Positions 34,547-44,059 are shown, numbered from the stretch's first letter. The stretch is 64,000 nt of DNA from Prevotella vespertina (GCF_009728485.1 NZ_VVIQ01000003.1:248001-312000); one strand, 5' to 3'. A program made the numbers and translations. The notes: a model not told the origin generated them from the letters alone.

Positions 34547-36007
34547 TTACTTCGCAGGAATCTCCTCCAAGGTCTGAACTAACAAGTTCCAGAATGGCTC
34601 AGCAGTAGCGATTTCAAAGCGTTCCTTAGCTGTGTGAGGACTACGAATCGTTGGTCCAAGACTGACAACATCCATATTTGGATACTTACCAAGTATGATT
34701 GAACACTCTAGACCAGCGTGATCTACCTGTACAATTGCCTCTTCGCCATTTTGTTCCTTATATACTTTTTGCAACAAGCTAAGGATCTCGCTCTGTGGAT
34801 TTGGGTCCCAGCCGCCATAATGGGCACTAAAGACTGTCTTCATACCAGCCATATTAAAGCAGCTTTCCAATTGTGTTGCGATATACTCTTTCATGTCTTC
34901 TCGACTTGAACGAGCAAGGATCTTAATAGAAGCCTTTGTTGGATCGATATTGATAATAGCGAGGTTTGAAGAGGTTTCTACCACATCTGGATAAGAAGGA
35001 ATCATACGCAAGACACCATTGTGACAAGCATAAATAGCGTCGATGAGGTTATCTTGGATCTCAACCGGTAGAAGAGCTGCAGGCTTCTCTACGTCCTCTA
35101 CGAAGAATTCGATATTATCAACAACTTCTATACCCTTATACTCGTCCTTGATAGCAGACTTCTGTTTCTCAACGAGTTCCTTAAGTGCAACGACATTAGC
35201 TTGTGGTAAGGCTAAGACAACTTCAGCCTTGAAAGGAATGGCATTACGCATATTGCCACCCTGCCAACCAGCTAGGCGAGCATCAAGTTCGGTGATTGCT
35301 TTGCGAACAAAACGTACCATCTCCTTATTAGCATTGGCACGTCCTTCATTGATCTCAAGACCAGAGTGACCACCACGAAGCCCTTTTAAAGTAACCTTCA
35401 CAGCAACCTCTTGATCATTTGCAACCTCTTTATATTCAAGTGTTGATGTAACGTCTACACCGCCAGCAGAGCCTATAACGAACTTACCCCAGGTCTCTGA
35501 ATCGAGGTTCATGAGGATATCTCCATGCAACTCACCCTCTGGAAGCTCGTTAGCACCAAACATTCCAGTCTCTTCATCACGTGTAATAATAGCTTCAACA
35601 GGACCATGTTTCAAGTCCTTATCCTCCATGATTGCCATGATAGCAGCAACTCCGATACCATCATCAGCACCCAATGTCGTGTTGTTCGCATACACCCAAC
35701 CCTCCTCAATGTGGGTTACGATAGGGTCAGTCTCAAAGTTATGATTACTATCTGGAGCCTTTTGTGGAACCATGTCCATGTGTGCTTGGAGTAGAACTGT
35801 CTTACGATTTTCATAGCCAGCAGTGGCTGCCTTGCGCATTACCACATTACCGCCAGCATCGATAAATGCCTCTACTCCCACCTTTGCAGCAAAGTCTAAT
35901 AAGAACTTCTGCACCTTTTCCATGTACCCAGATGGGCGTGGAATCTGTGTTAAATCATCGAAGTTTCTCCACAAGCCTACTGGTTTAAGATTTCTGATTT
36001 CACTCAT
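34547..36007 (-). CDS. pepD: Aminoacyl-histidine dipeptidase (M20 family)
   Basis: 486 aa, cytosolic dinuclear zinc dipeptidase. Metal-site motifs: LLQAHMDMVPQK (His and following Asp), TLGADDGIGVA (bridging Asp) and RDEETGMFGANEL (catalytic and metal Glu). The C-terminal metal His is seen in RSPHTAKERF. Cleaves Xaa-His and other dipeptides, which is useful in an amino-acid-fermenting Prevotella-type metabolism. Single gene, with a 47-bp gap to the upstream membrane protein gene. Confidence 0.92.
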   Translation of the reverse strand: MSEIRNLKPVGLWRNFDDLTQIPRPSGYMEKVQKFLLDFAAKVGVEAFIDAGGNVVMRKAATAGYENRKTVLLQAHMDMVPQKAPDSNHNFETDPIVTHIEEGWVYANNTTLGADDGIGVAAIMAIMEDKDLKHGPVEAIITRDEETGMFGANELPEGELHGDILMNLDSETWGKFVIGSAGGVDVTSTLEYKEVANDQEVAVKVTLKGLRGGHSGLEINEGRANANKEMVRFVRKAITELDARLAGWQGGNMRNAIPFKAEVVLALPQANVVALKELVEKQKSAIKDEYKGIEVVDNIEFFVEDVEKPAALLPVEIQDNLIDAIYACHNGVLRMIPSYPDVVETSSNLAIINIDPTKASIKILARSSREDMKEYIATQLESCFNMAGMKTVFSAHYGGWDPNPQSEILSLLQKVYKEQNGEEAIVQVDHAGLECSIILGKYPNMDVVSLGPTIRSPHTAKERFEIATAEPFWNLLVQTLEEIPAK

Positions 36008-36054
36008 AATGTTGATATTAAAAGGTTATTACTATAATTGTTGTTTGGCTTATA

Positions 36055-37089
36055 TTATACATTTTCTATTGGTCGGGTGAGTTTGGCAGGACTATCCAAT
36101 GAAACATAAGGTTTGGTAAAGTTCAATGCTACCCACGCATAAATGCCTAAGAGAATGACCAAAAGTGTTTGGATAGTATGCACTATCAATACAAAATAAA
36201 GTGCCTGATTGTCAGCAACACCATAAAGTATTAGCATTGTCTTCACCGCAAAATGCCAAGGTCCAGCACCATTAGGTGTTGGGACGATAACAGCTATCGA
36301 ACCCACAACAAAGCTCACTAAAGCACAAGAAAGACCGAGATGGGCGGTTGAAGGAAAGCAATAGAACGTTAGGTAATAATGCAAGAAATAACTGCCCCAT
36401 ATCGCTATACTATAGAAGAGGAAGAGCGGGATATTCTTCACCTTCCTTAATGAACTAATGCCTTGCCAAATGCCACTTAGCATTTCTTTCACCTTATTAT
36501 ATATGGAAAGGTGGCGTAACACATAATAGAAAAGGATGAGGGAAGCAACACCACAGATGGCTGTTACAAACCATCCAGTTGCAGAGAACATCCCTAAAAG
36601 ATCATCAATTCGAGTCCCTGTGCGCGAAAAGAAGTTTGAGAAAACACCAATCTGCATAACAAAGGCAATAGATGTTATAAGAATGACGATGAGCGTATCT
36701 ACAGCCCGTTCGGTCACTACTGTACCGATAGCCTTTGGGAAAGCAACCTTATCATAACGATTCAAAACACCGCAACGAGCAAACTCTCCGATTCGAGGAA
36801 TGAGTAAACTAACGGCATAAGAAAGGAAGATTGAATTGACACAAACCGATGAACGAGCATGTTCCCCGATAGGTTCTAGACTCTGCTTCCACCTCCATCC
36901 ACGGAAAGCCTGCGCCAGAATACCAAAGGGAAGAGAGATAATCATCCACGTCCAATTCATCTCGTGCAAGAGAACATGACTAATGCTAGAGAAGTCGAAA
37001 CCGCGATACATCCAATACAAGATGGCACTTCCAAGCAAAAGGGGAAGTACTATCTTGATGATCTTATTGAACAGTTTCTTTGTATTCAT
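36055..37089 (-). CDS. Flippase-like membrane protein (LPG-synthase TM domain, UPF0104)
   Basis: 344 aa with about eight membrane helices and no soluble aminoacyltransferase domain. Family marks: RGWRWKQSLEP, RIGEFARCGVLNRYDKVAFP, TVVTERAVDT and PTPNGAGPWHFAVKTMLILY. Relatives (YbhN/AglD-like) are thought to move lipids or lipid-linked sugars. The minus-strand -7 box CAAAGATA (37098-37105) is paired with the rsmA promoter on the other strand. Confidence 0.82.
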   Translation of the reverse strand: MNTKKLFNKIIKIVLPLLLGSAILYWMYRGFDFSSISHVLLHEMNWTWMIISLPFGILAQAFRGWRWKQSLEPIGEHARSSVCVNSIFLSYAVSLLIPRIGEFARCGVLNRYDKVAFPKAIGTVVTERAVDTLIVILITSIAFVMQIGVFSNFFSRTGTRIDDLLGMFSATGWFVTAICGVASLILFYYVLRHLSIYNKVKEMLSGIWQGISSLRKVKNIPLFLFYSIAIWGSYFLHYYLTFYCFPSTAHLGLSCALVSFVVGSIAVIVPTPNGAGPWHFAVKTMLILYGVADNQALYFVLIVHTIQTLLVILLGIYAWVALNFTKPYVSLDSPAKLTRPIENV

Positions 37090-37138
37090 ATATTGAGCAA
37101 AGATAAATAAAATGCTTTTAAAAGCAAAATAAAATGCC

Positions 37139-37146
37139 TATCTTTG
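37139..37146 (+). promoter_or_regulatory. -7 box of the rsmA-msrC-frr unit
   Basis: TATCTTTG lies 20 bp before ATG 37167 and overlaps the longer open frame from 37134. This shows that the first 11 codons of that frame are promoter, not coding. Confidence 0.65.
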
Positions 37147-37166
37147 TAGGCAAATACGTAAAAATC

Positions 37167-37970
37167 ATGAAATTAGTCAAGCCTAAGAAGAATTTAGGTC
37201 AGCACTTTCTAACTGACTTAAGCATTGCTAAACGGATTGCAGATACTGTTGATGCATGCCCAGAGATACCTGTTTTGGAGATAGGACCAGGTATGGGAGT
37301 GCTCACGCAGTACCTTGTTGAGAAGCCAAGAGTGGTTAAAGCAGTTGAAATTGATGCTGAGAGTGTTGCGTATCTATATGAACGTTTCCCAAAACTACAC
37401 GAGAATATCCTTGGAGAGGACTTCCTTCAAATGGACTTGACACAGATATTTGATGGTAAGCAGTTCGTCTTAACAGGTAATTACCCTTATGACATTTCAT
37501 CGCAGATATTCTTCAAGATGCTTGATTATAAGGACTTGATACCTTGCTGTACGGGGATGATTCAACGAGAAGTTGCGCTCCGCATGGCAGCAGCACCTGG
37601 CTCGAAGGCTTATGGGATATTGTCTGTCTTGATTCAAGCATGGTACGATGTGGAATACTTGTTCACGGTGGATGAGAATGTATTTAACCCTCCTCCAAAG
37701 GTGAAGAGTGCTGTGATTCGTATGACAAGAAACGATATCACAGACATTGGTTGCGATGAACAATTATTCAAAAGAGTGGTGAAGACTGTTTTTAACCAAC
37801 GACGGAAAATGTTGCGTGTAAGCCTTCGTCAGATATTTAATAATGGTAAGCCAACGGATGGATTCTATGAGCAAGACATTATGACGAAGCGTCCCGAACA
37901 ATTATCAATACCGCAGTTTGTGGAACTAACCAATATGGTTGAAGAGCAATTAGCCAACTATCAACAATAG
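37167..37970 (+). CDS. rsmA: 16S rRNA A1518/A1519 dimethyltransferase
   Basis: 267 aa. Dimethylates two adjacent adenines in the 3' hairpin of 16S rRNA during small-subunit assembly. KKNLGQHFL at the N-terminus, SAM motif VLEIGPGMGVLT, and NYPYDISSQIFFK (the N-L/I-P-Y-type catalytic motif, here NYPY). Start chosen at 37167 because of the promoter overlap. Followed after 5 bp by msrC. Confidence 0.95.
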   Translation: MKLVKPKKNLGQHFLTDLSIAKRIADTVDACPEIPVLEIGPGMGVLTQYLVEKPRVVKAVEIDAESVAYLYERFPKLHENILGEDFLQMDLTQIFDGKQFVLTGNYPYDISSQIFFKMLDYKDLIPCCTGMIQREVALRMAAAPGSKAYGILSVLIQAWYDVEYLFTVDENVFNPPPKVKSAVIRMTRNDITDIGCDEQLFKRVVKTVFNQRRKMLRVSLRQIFNNGKPTDGFYEQDIMTKRPEQLSIPQFVELTNMVEEQLANYQQ

Positions 37971-37975
37971 AACGC

Positions 37976-38452
37976 ATGACAAGAAAAGAGCAATATGAGC
38001 AATTAATTCCGCAGATTGCAGGCTTGATAAAGGATGAAACAAACCTGGTGGGCATTCTTGCGAATGTTTCGGCTGCATTGCATGAGGCATTTCCTGAACG
38101 ATTCTTTTGGGTGGGCTTTTATCTTCAAGAGAATGGGAATATGTTGAGACTCGGACCTTTTCAGGGGTCAGTAGCCTGTTACACAATCCCTTATGGTAAG
38201 GGTGTTTGTGGCAAAGCATGGGAGGAAGGTCGCACACTAATCGTTCCTAACGTAGAAACATTCCCTGGTCATATTGCTTGCAGCAGTCGTTCTCGAAGCG
38301 AAATCGTTGTTCCCATGTATGACTCCCAACGCCATTTTAGGGGTGTGTTAGACATTGATAGCACTCGACTTGATGACTTTAGTGCAGAAGACAAAGATGG
38401 TCTGGAACATATCATCCAACTACTGATGGCGGAAATAGAAGACCTCTTTTAG
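37976..38452 (+). CDS. msrC: Free methionine-(R)-sulfoxide reductase (GAF fold)
   Basis: 158 aa single GAF domain. The three cysteines of the fRMsr catalytic pocket are present: ACYTIPYGKGVCGKAW (C68, C78) and GHIACSSRSRSEIVVP (C102). Reduces free Met-R-sulfoxide, a defence against oxidants. Cotranscription with rsmA is likely (5 bp gap). Confidence 0.9.
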   Translation: MTRKEQYEQLIPQIAGLIKDETNLVGILANVSAALHEAFPERFFWVGFYLQENGNMLRLGPFQGSVACYTIPYGKGVCGKAWEEGRTLIVPNVETFPGHIACSSRSRSEIVVPMYDSQRHFRGVLDIDSTRLDDFSAEDKDGLEHIIQLLMAEIEDLF

Positions 38453-38530
38453 GAAAAGTAAAGTAAATTCTTGTGCATATCCGAATTAATTCCTATTTTT
38501 GTAACATCGAATATTTAATACTAAAGATAT

Positions 38531-39091
38531 ATGTTAGACGTAAAGCAGACATTAAATGATGCCAGCGAAAGAATGGAGATGGCAGCAATGTATCTTAGCG
38601 ATGAATTGCAACGCATCCGAGCTGGTCGTGCAAACGTAGCCATACTTGATGGCGTACGAGTTGACTCTTATGGTTCAAAGGTTCCACTGAATCAAGTAGC
38701 CTCAGTCATGGTGCCTGATGCACGTACCATTGCTATTAAGCCTTGGGATAAGAAAGCTATTAAGGACATCGAGAAGGCTATCATGGATTCTGATGTGGGT
38801 ATCACACCTGAGAACAATGGTGAGATGATTCGCTTAAACTTACCTCAACCAACCGAAGAGCGTCGTAGAGACTTGGTGAAACAATGCAATAAAATCGGTG
38901 AACGAGCAAAGGTCGAGATTCGCAATGTGCGTTCTGATATCAAAGACAAGCTGAAGAAAGCTATCAAAGATGGTCTATCAGAAGACAACGAAAAGGATGC
39001 TGAAGACAGCTTGCAGAAGGTTCACGACAAGTTTATCAAGCAGGTAGATGAGCTTCTAGCAGAGAAACAGAAAGAGATTATGACAGTGTAA
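38531..39091 (+). CDS. frr: Ribosome recycling factor
   Basis: 186 aa, normal length. Splits post-termination ribosomes together with EF-G. Conserved stretches: LQRIRAGRANVAILDGV, RTIAIKPWDKKAIKDIEKAI, IRLNLPQPTEERRRDL and the C-terminal coiled helices ending EKQKEIMTV. Confidence 0.97.
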   Translation: MLDVKQTLNDASERMEMAAMYLSDELQRIRAGRANVAILDGVRVDSYGSKVPLNQVASVMVPDARTIAIKPWDKKAIKDIEKAIMDSDVGITPENNGEMIRLNLPQPTEERRRDLVKQCNKIGERAKVEIRNVRSDIKDKLKKAIKDGLSEDNEKDAEDSLQKVHDKFIKQVDELLAEKQKEIMTV

Positions 39092-39094
39092 TTG

Positions 39095-39224
39095 AAGCCT
39101 CACCCCCGCCCCCTCTCCGAATGGAGAGGGGAGTGATTACTATCGTAGCTTACTCTTAGAAAGAGACATAGAATAGTACATTTCACTCCCCTCTCCATTC
39201 GGAGAGGGGCTGGGGGTGAGGCTT
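39095..39224. repeat. Inverted pair of REP-like A1 elements (42-bp arms)
   Basis: 39095-39136 and 39183-39224 are complementary at 41 of 42 positions, each arm itself palindromic. The right arm is followed by a T8 run, so the structure can end transcription from frr just before rsgA. Confidence 0.85.
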
Positions 39225-39237
39225 TTTTTTCCTATTT

Positions 39238-40182
39238 ATGCGTGGCTTAGTAATAAAGAACACTGGCAGTTGGTACACCGTAAAAGCGGAGAATGGTAAA
39301 AACATAGACTGCAAGATAAAGGGTAACTTCCGATTGAAAGGGATTCGCTCTACCAACCCCGTGGCTGTTGGCGACCATGTTGTCATCACGCCCAACCAAG
39401 AGGGTACGGCATTTATAACCGAGATTGAGGATAGAAGAAACTATATTATAAGGAAGTCGCCGAATCTTTCTAAACAGAGCCACATCATTGCTGCCAATAT
39501 TGATCAGGCTTTCTTGGTGGTAACTATCAATTATCCTGAAACTTCAACAACATTCATTGATCGCTTTCTAGCTGGTGCCGAGGCGTACAGAGTGCCTGTC
39601 ACCTTGGTCTTCAACAAGCACGATTTACTATCTGAAGAAGAACTGCGGTATCAGCATGCTGTGATGAAGCTCTATGAGACTATAGGCTATGAATGTATCG
39701 AAGTACAAGCCACTAACGATACTTCCAATGAGTTCAGTGTAGAGAAACTGAACCCCTTGTTGGCAAATAAAATCACATTACTAAGTGGGAATAGTGGTGT
39801 TGGAAAATCAACCATCATCAACGCTCTCCTACCCCACGTAAACCTTCGCACAGCCGACATATCCGATGCGCACAATACGGGTATGCACACAACAACATTC
39901 AGCGAGATGCTGGAGTTGCCTGTTGGAGGTTATCTCATCGATACCCCAGGCATAAAGGGTTTCGGTACATTCGATATAGAACGAGAGGAGTTGACAAGCT
40001 ACTTCCGTGAGATATTTAAGTTCTCCGAGCACTGCAAATTCTCTAATTGTACCCACACACATGAGCCTGGTTGTGCCGTTCGCAAGGCTGTTGAAGACCA
40101 TTACATATCAGAAAGTCGATACAACAGCTATCTTTCTATGCTCGAAGACAAGGAAGAAAACAAGTATAGAGAGGCATTCTAA
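39238..40182 (+). CDS. rsgA: Ribosome small-subunit-dependent GTPase RsgA
   Basis: 314 aa, circularly permuted GTPase used in late 30S assembly. An N-terminal OB-fold ([20 protein letters not shown]) is followed by the G4 motif NKHD, G1 GNSGVGKST (G184-T192), G3 DTPGIKGFG, and a C-terminal Zn-binding region ([14 protein letters not shown]). Starts 13 bp after the REP pair. Confidence 0.96.
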   Translation: MRGLVIKNTGSWYTVKAENGKNIDCKIKGNFRLKGIRSTNPVAVGDHVVITPNQEGTAFITEIEDRRNYIIRKSPNLSKQSHIIAANIDQAFLVVTINYPETSTTFIDRFLAGAEAYRVPVTLVFNKHDLLSEEELRYQHAVMKLYETIGYECIEVQATNDTSNEFSVEKLNPLLANKITLLSGNSGVGKSTIINALLPHVNLRTADISDAHNTGMHTTTFSEMLELPVGGYLIDTPGIKGFGTFDIEREELTSYFREIFKFSEHCKFSNCTHTHEPGCAVRKAVEDHYISESRYNSYLSMLEDKEENKYREAF

Positions 40183-40184
40183 TA

Positions 40185-40738
40185 ACGGATGATATGTCAT
40201 TAAAAAATATGTCTTTCCGTCATTGTGTCTTAGAATCATTTGTTTGTTGCTAAATCACAATGACATAGTTTTTTAAGACATAGAAAGCAAAGGAACGATA
40301 ATATATTTTATAGACACAATGACAGAAAGACATATTCTTTTAATGACATATTTTTAAAGACAAAGTGGGGGGAACATAAGGCGATAGTAACATACTATAT
40401 GTGGAAGGGAAACAAAATCCGTCAACGACGGATGATATGTCATTAAAAAAAATATGTCTTTCTGTCATTGTGTCTTAGAATCATTTGTTTGTTGCTAAAT
40501 CACAATGACATAGTTTTTTAAGACATAGAAAGCAAAGGAACGATCATATATTTTGTAGACACAAAGACATATCTTTTAATGATATATTTTTAAAGACAAA
40601 GTGGGGGGAACATAAGGCGATAGTAACATACTATATGTGGAAGGGAAACAAAATCCGTCAACGACGGATAATATGTCATTAAAAAAATATGTCTTTCTGT
40701 CTTTGTGTCTTAGAATCATTTGTTTGTTACTAAATCAA
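40185..40738. repeat. 2.3 copies of a 236-243 bp tandem repeat with internal MITE-like arms
   Basis: Units start at 40185, 40428 and 40664 (the last partial). Inside unit 1 the arm at 40194-40230 is complementary to 40312-40349 (one gap, one mismatch). In unit 2 the left arm is 40437-40475 and the right arm is shortened. No coding potential is seen. The arm is also found at 2820-2857, which shows a dispersed family. Confidence 0.8.
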
Positions 40739-40793
40739 TTTGTTCTTCTGTTACTCTGTCTTCAAAACCCATGTTCCTCTGTCTTATACAAAA

Positions 40794-40847
40794 GCCTCAC
40801 CCCGTTAGGCGCCCCCCTCTCTGTAGGAGAGGGGCTGGGGGTGAGGC
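40794..40847. repeat. REP-like repeat, subtype A1
   Basis: GCCTCACCCC and GGGGGTGAGGC enclose CCCCTCTCTGTAGGAGAGGGG, giving nested palindromes. 40848-41101 holds no further supported feature. Confidence 0.75.
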
Positions 40848-41101
40848 CGTACCACGAGAGCGAGAGAACCAAATTAATACACTAGTTTTGAAAGACATTA
40901 ATTTCACAATTAATATAATCGATTGTCTTATTACAGAACGATTGATACCCTGAATCAATCTAATAAATGCTCCCGTGGCACGTTTATCTAGAAGCAGAAC
41001 CTGTCATAAGAAATGTGTTCTTATATCATTCTGCCTAAAGCCTTGTTCTTCTGTTACAATGTTCCTCTAAGCAACGCAAAAAATTCTTCGCGAAGAAAAT
41101 T

Positions 41102-41145
41102 AAAATTGTTCGCGAAGAATTTCGAATTTCTTCGCGAACAATTTT
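41102..41145 (-). terminator. 18-bp stem terminator with TTCGCGAA core, downstream of the HU gene
   Basis: 41102-41119 pairs perfectly with 41128-41145 around an 8-nt loop. On the minus strand the stem is followed by a T-rich stretch, 34 bp after the HU-like gene. A further perfect palindrome, TTCTTCGCGAAGAA (41084-41097), repeats the core nearby. Confidence 0.75.
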
Positions 41146-41179
41146 TTTGTTGTTTTAGCAGAATCTCAAAAATCCGTTA

Positions 41180-41650
41180 TCATCCTTCTGTTACAGGACC
41201 TGAAGGCTCGGTTCCTTCCTCTTTCTTTTTCTCTTTCTTTCCTTTCTTCTCCTTTGGTGCTACTTGCTCATACGTAACATCATTCAGTGTGAAATACTTC
41301 GCAGAAGCAAGAAACTTTATAACAGGTTTCTCAATGTGCTGTTGTGCGCGGAACTGCTCAATAGTCTCTACTGCCTTGCTCTTAAACGAGGGTGTCAACG
41401 TTCCCATGTCGCCAAACTCCACAATGTCACCATTGGCTACGATGTCACGGGCGGTCTCGCTTGCAAGATTCAGCACGGCTGCTACCTCCTGCGCATTAAA
41501 GGTTGTTGACTTAGCAATACGTTCGCAAAAGTTGCGGAAGTCTACACGGTGCCTACCAGTTGGACGAGCAACAATTACAGTCTTTCCAGCCTGCTTACCG
41601 ATGTTTAGCTTCTGCTCTCTCAAGAAAAATTGAATTGGTTTGTTAGCCAT
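41180..41650 (-). CDS. HU-family DNA-binding protein with basic/acidic tail
   Basis: 156 aa. The HU/HIG-type fold is read from KTVIVARPTGRHRVDFRNFC, VLNLASETARDIVANGDIVE and FGDMGTLTPSFKSK. A Lys/Glu-rich tail follows (KEKKGKKEKKKEEG). Such proteins bend or coat DNA and are numerous in Bacteroidota. It stands alone on the minus strand, downstream of the fimbrillin operon. Confidence 0.85.
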   Translation of the reverse strand: MANKPIQFFLREQKLNIGKQAGKTVIVARPTGRHRVDFRNFCERIAKSTTFNAQEVAAVLNLASETARDIVANGDIVEFGDMGTLTPSFKSKAVETIEQFRAQQHIEKPVIKFLASAKYFTLNDVTYEQVAPKEKKGKKEKKKEEGTEPSGPVTEG

Positions 41651-41743
41651 ATTATCATTAAGGTGGTCTCTGGTTGTGAATACTCCGTGGGCTTGAGACC
41701 TTTTAGCCCACGGAGCATTGGTTAATAATATTATTGTTTGCTA

Positions 41744-43387
41744 TTAAAAATGAATGAAAGATCTAACCGAGAGAGCTGTAGGAATAGTAAAAGAGCCTGA
41801 ACCTGAAGTAGTTTCCATATGTGCATAAAACGCAGGAGAACTGTTTGAACCATTTATACCAAATCCTATCCAACTCGAATTTAAAGTAGATGCAGTCCAA
41901 TACCATTGAGACATAGGCCTACCAAAAAAAGTTTCAAAAGCATCAGGATAACAATCAGCAGACCAGTCGTTACGACCACCTCCCAAAATCTTACTACCAA
42001 AGAATAGTTTTTCACAGGCATCAGCCCACTCTCCAGCCGCAGGAAGATACCACTTACTAACATTTGTGGCACTCGCAAAAGGCTGTCTGTGGCTTCCATC
42101 TTCAGCTCTAGCAGCATTTACTGCTGGGCTGTAGGAAGGAAATTGATTCCAAGTTTTACTATATCCATTTTTATCTTGCCTGGTATCTTCCATATAATTG
42201 AAAGAGGTAATACTATAACTGCTTGGCATATCTGATTCTGGATATGTTGTACCATATTGACTATCTTCTAAAGCCATAGCTGTTCCAGACTGAGGTGTTC
42301 CGTTATTCTCATTGATAACAACTGCAATAGGATTTCCATGCCCACTAGATGCAGGATCACCATCCTTCCATACAGTTCCATCTTGATAGAGGAGTTTGTA
42401 TCTATATTTAAGCGTTATACGCAGTGTGTACGATCCATTCTGAGTAGTAGTAGACGATAAAAGGAAACCACCATTTAATGAGATATTGCTCATCTCCTTT
42501 TTATAGATCTTAAGTGTTGAGAAATTCACCATTAAATCCAACAAATCTGTTCCTGGTAGGATATAATAATAATCACCTAAAGCATCAAATGTATTCCCAG
42601 ATCCTTTACTATATGCATTATAAAAATGAGAACCAGCAGAAAGGGATGAATTAGCAGCGACAGAATTATCTGTAGTATAGCTGCCTGTTGGGGCATTCAG
42701 CGTTGTTGAGCCTGGAATATTATTCTTTGTCTTAAAATCTGCCGTTGAGTAAAATGGCATATAACCAGACACCTTAATGCGCACACGTGCTCCAACGTGT
42801 TTCATCGTAAAGTCCACCTTTTGCTTTGCTGGAGTAGCAGTGATGACCTTTGTCGTAACACCAATACGAGCCGTACCTGCATCTGCACGATTTACGGTTA
42901 GGTTGTTCCCGCTGATGTTTACCTTGTCATTGCAACAATAGAAGGTATATGTTCCTGGATCAAGGTTGAGACTTTGGTTAGCACTAGTTGCTGTGAATAC
43001 GTTGCTGGTGACAGTGCCTTTAAGTGTACCCTTTAGGACACCGCCCTGATAAGTCAGAATCGTATAAGTACCATTCGACATACCAGCTGCGCGCGTTGCA
43101 GGCTTGGTATCACGGGCTGTATCGCGTTCAAGTGTGGCTTCTGCAAAGATATCGTTACCAAGGTCAATGGTATCTTTTGCTACTTCCAAAGATTGTTTTC
43201 CTGCACGAGTTACAGATACTTCTTCATCTGCATTGAAGTCTTCGTCAGTTAAAGTAAATGTGAGTTGCTGTTTTGATCCCTCACTTCTCTTGTTGTCGAG
43301 ATTATCATCACTTGAACAGGCAATAAACATACTTATAGTGATTATCGCTGTCAATAAAGAACTGATATTTAATAAAATCTTCTTCAT
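41744..43387 (-). CDS. Fimbrillin-family lipoprotein with FISUMP-like C-terminal domain
   Basis: 547 aa. A lipoprotein signal (MKKILLNISSLLTAIITISM, then FIAC) and acidic linker are followed by a Mfa-like/fimbrillin beta-domain (about 100-330: GTYTILTYQGGVLKGTLKGT, DPGTYTFYCCND, VDFTMKHVGARVRIKVSG). The C-terminal 190 residues hold a lectin-like segment with KWYLPAAGEWADACEKLFFG, QWYWTAST and VRSFIHF, as in FISUMP/DUF1566-type domains. It is probably a tip or accessory surface adhesin of a type V fimbria. The small upstream gene at 43594 probably shares its mRNA. Confidence 0.82.
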   Translation of the reverse strand: MKKILLNISSLLTAIITISMFIACSSDDNLDNKRSEGSKQQLTFTLTDEDFNADEEVSVTRAGKQSLEVAKDTIDLGNDIFAEATLERDTARDTKPATRAAGMSNGTYTILTYQGGVLKGTLKGTVTSNVFTATSANQSLNLDPGTYTFYCCNDKVNISGNNLTVNRADAGTARIGVTTKVITATPAKQKVDFTMKHVGARVRIKVSGYMPFYSTADFKTKNNIPGSTTLNAPTGSYTTDNSVAANSSLSAGSHFYNAYSKGSGNTFDALGDYYYILPGTDLLDLMVNFSTLKIYKKEMSNISLNGGFLLSSTTTQNGSYTLRITLKYRYKLLYQDGTVWKDGDPASSGHGNPIAVVINENNGTPQSGTAMALEDSQYGTTYPESDMPSSYSITSFNYMEDTRQDKNGYSKTWNQFPSYSPAVNAARAEDGSHRQPFASATNVSKWYLPAAGEWADACEKLFFGSKILGGGRNDWSADCYPDAFETFFGRPMSQWYWTASTLNSSWIGFGINGSNSSPAFYAHMETTSGSGSFTIPTALSVRSFIHF

Positions 43388-43423
43388 CTTGTTTAGTTTG
43401 TCGTTAATTTGCTTTCTTAATGA

Positions 43424-43594
43424 TTATTCAACCCATACTTCGCCAAAATTCTTTTCTTCATCAGGATTCCAATCTTCTTCTTGAGACGTCATCGGTGCTG
43501 GGGTAACCGATACGCAGAAGAATGCCTCTGACTTCATTTCATAAACGAGACATACTGGTCGTTCATAATCTTTCTTTTCTTGCTTTTTTCTCAT
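43424..43594 (-). CDS. 56-aa conserved-looking small protein upstream of the fimbrillin
   Basis: Starts at ATG 43594 (MRKKQEKKDYERPVCLVYEM), continues SEAFFCVSVTPAPMT and ends with an acidic Trp-containing tail, NFGEVWVE. The pattern 'RP-x-V ... FC-x-S-V-x-P ... EEDW ... GEVW' is like the short proteins found next to fimbrillin genes in Prevotella and Bacteroides. It lies 36 bp upstream of the fimbrillin gene on the same strand. Function unknown. Confidence 0.7.
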   Translation of the reverse strand: MRKKQEKKDYERPVCLVYEMKSEAFFCVSVTPAPMTSQEEDWNPDEEKNFGEVWVE

Positions 43595-43773
43595 TGCTTT
43601 TATTGATTAAAAATAGTTGTTATTTCGTTCTTAATTTCTCTATATTTCGGTTTAGGTACGGACACAAAAAAAGAACAAAGGAAACTCCTAGAAGTCCTTT
43701 GTTTACAGGGTTTACGGCACGCTTCGCGCGCGCGTACGCGAGAAGAAAAAATGTGTAATTTACGTCTGCTCTA

Positions 43774-43956
<183 letters not shown>

Positions 43957-43987
43957 TATTAATAAGTTAATTCTCACTCAACGGGCG

Positions 43988-44019
43988 CAAAGGTAAGAAG
44001 AATTAATTAACTAGCCAAA
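43988..44019 (-). promoter_or_regulatory. Promoter of the SSR leader/fimbrillin operon
   Basis: On the minus strand, TTTG (44016-44019) and TACCTTTG (43988-43995) are separated by 20 bp, the best consensus match in this part of the window. Transcription would start near 43981. Confidence 0.7.
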
Positions 44020-44059
44020 TAAATTAAGAAAAAAGAAGCCTCATCAAGCACCCCAACCA

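Noticed and set aside
40637..40953. Small frames over the tandem repeat and REP element
   Set aside because: They only read through repeat units; the same frames break in the neighbouring copies.
41013..41633. 206-aa plus-strand frame opposite the HU-like gene
   Set aside because: A shadow of a well-supported HU-family gene on the other strand, covering its terminator hairpin as well.
43522..43758. 78-aa plus-strand frame opposite the 56-aa gene and SSR leader
   Set aside because: No family resemblance and no promoter on that strand; the minus-strand frame has a patterned sequence and a strong promoter.
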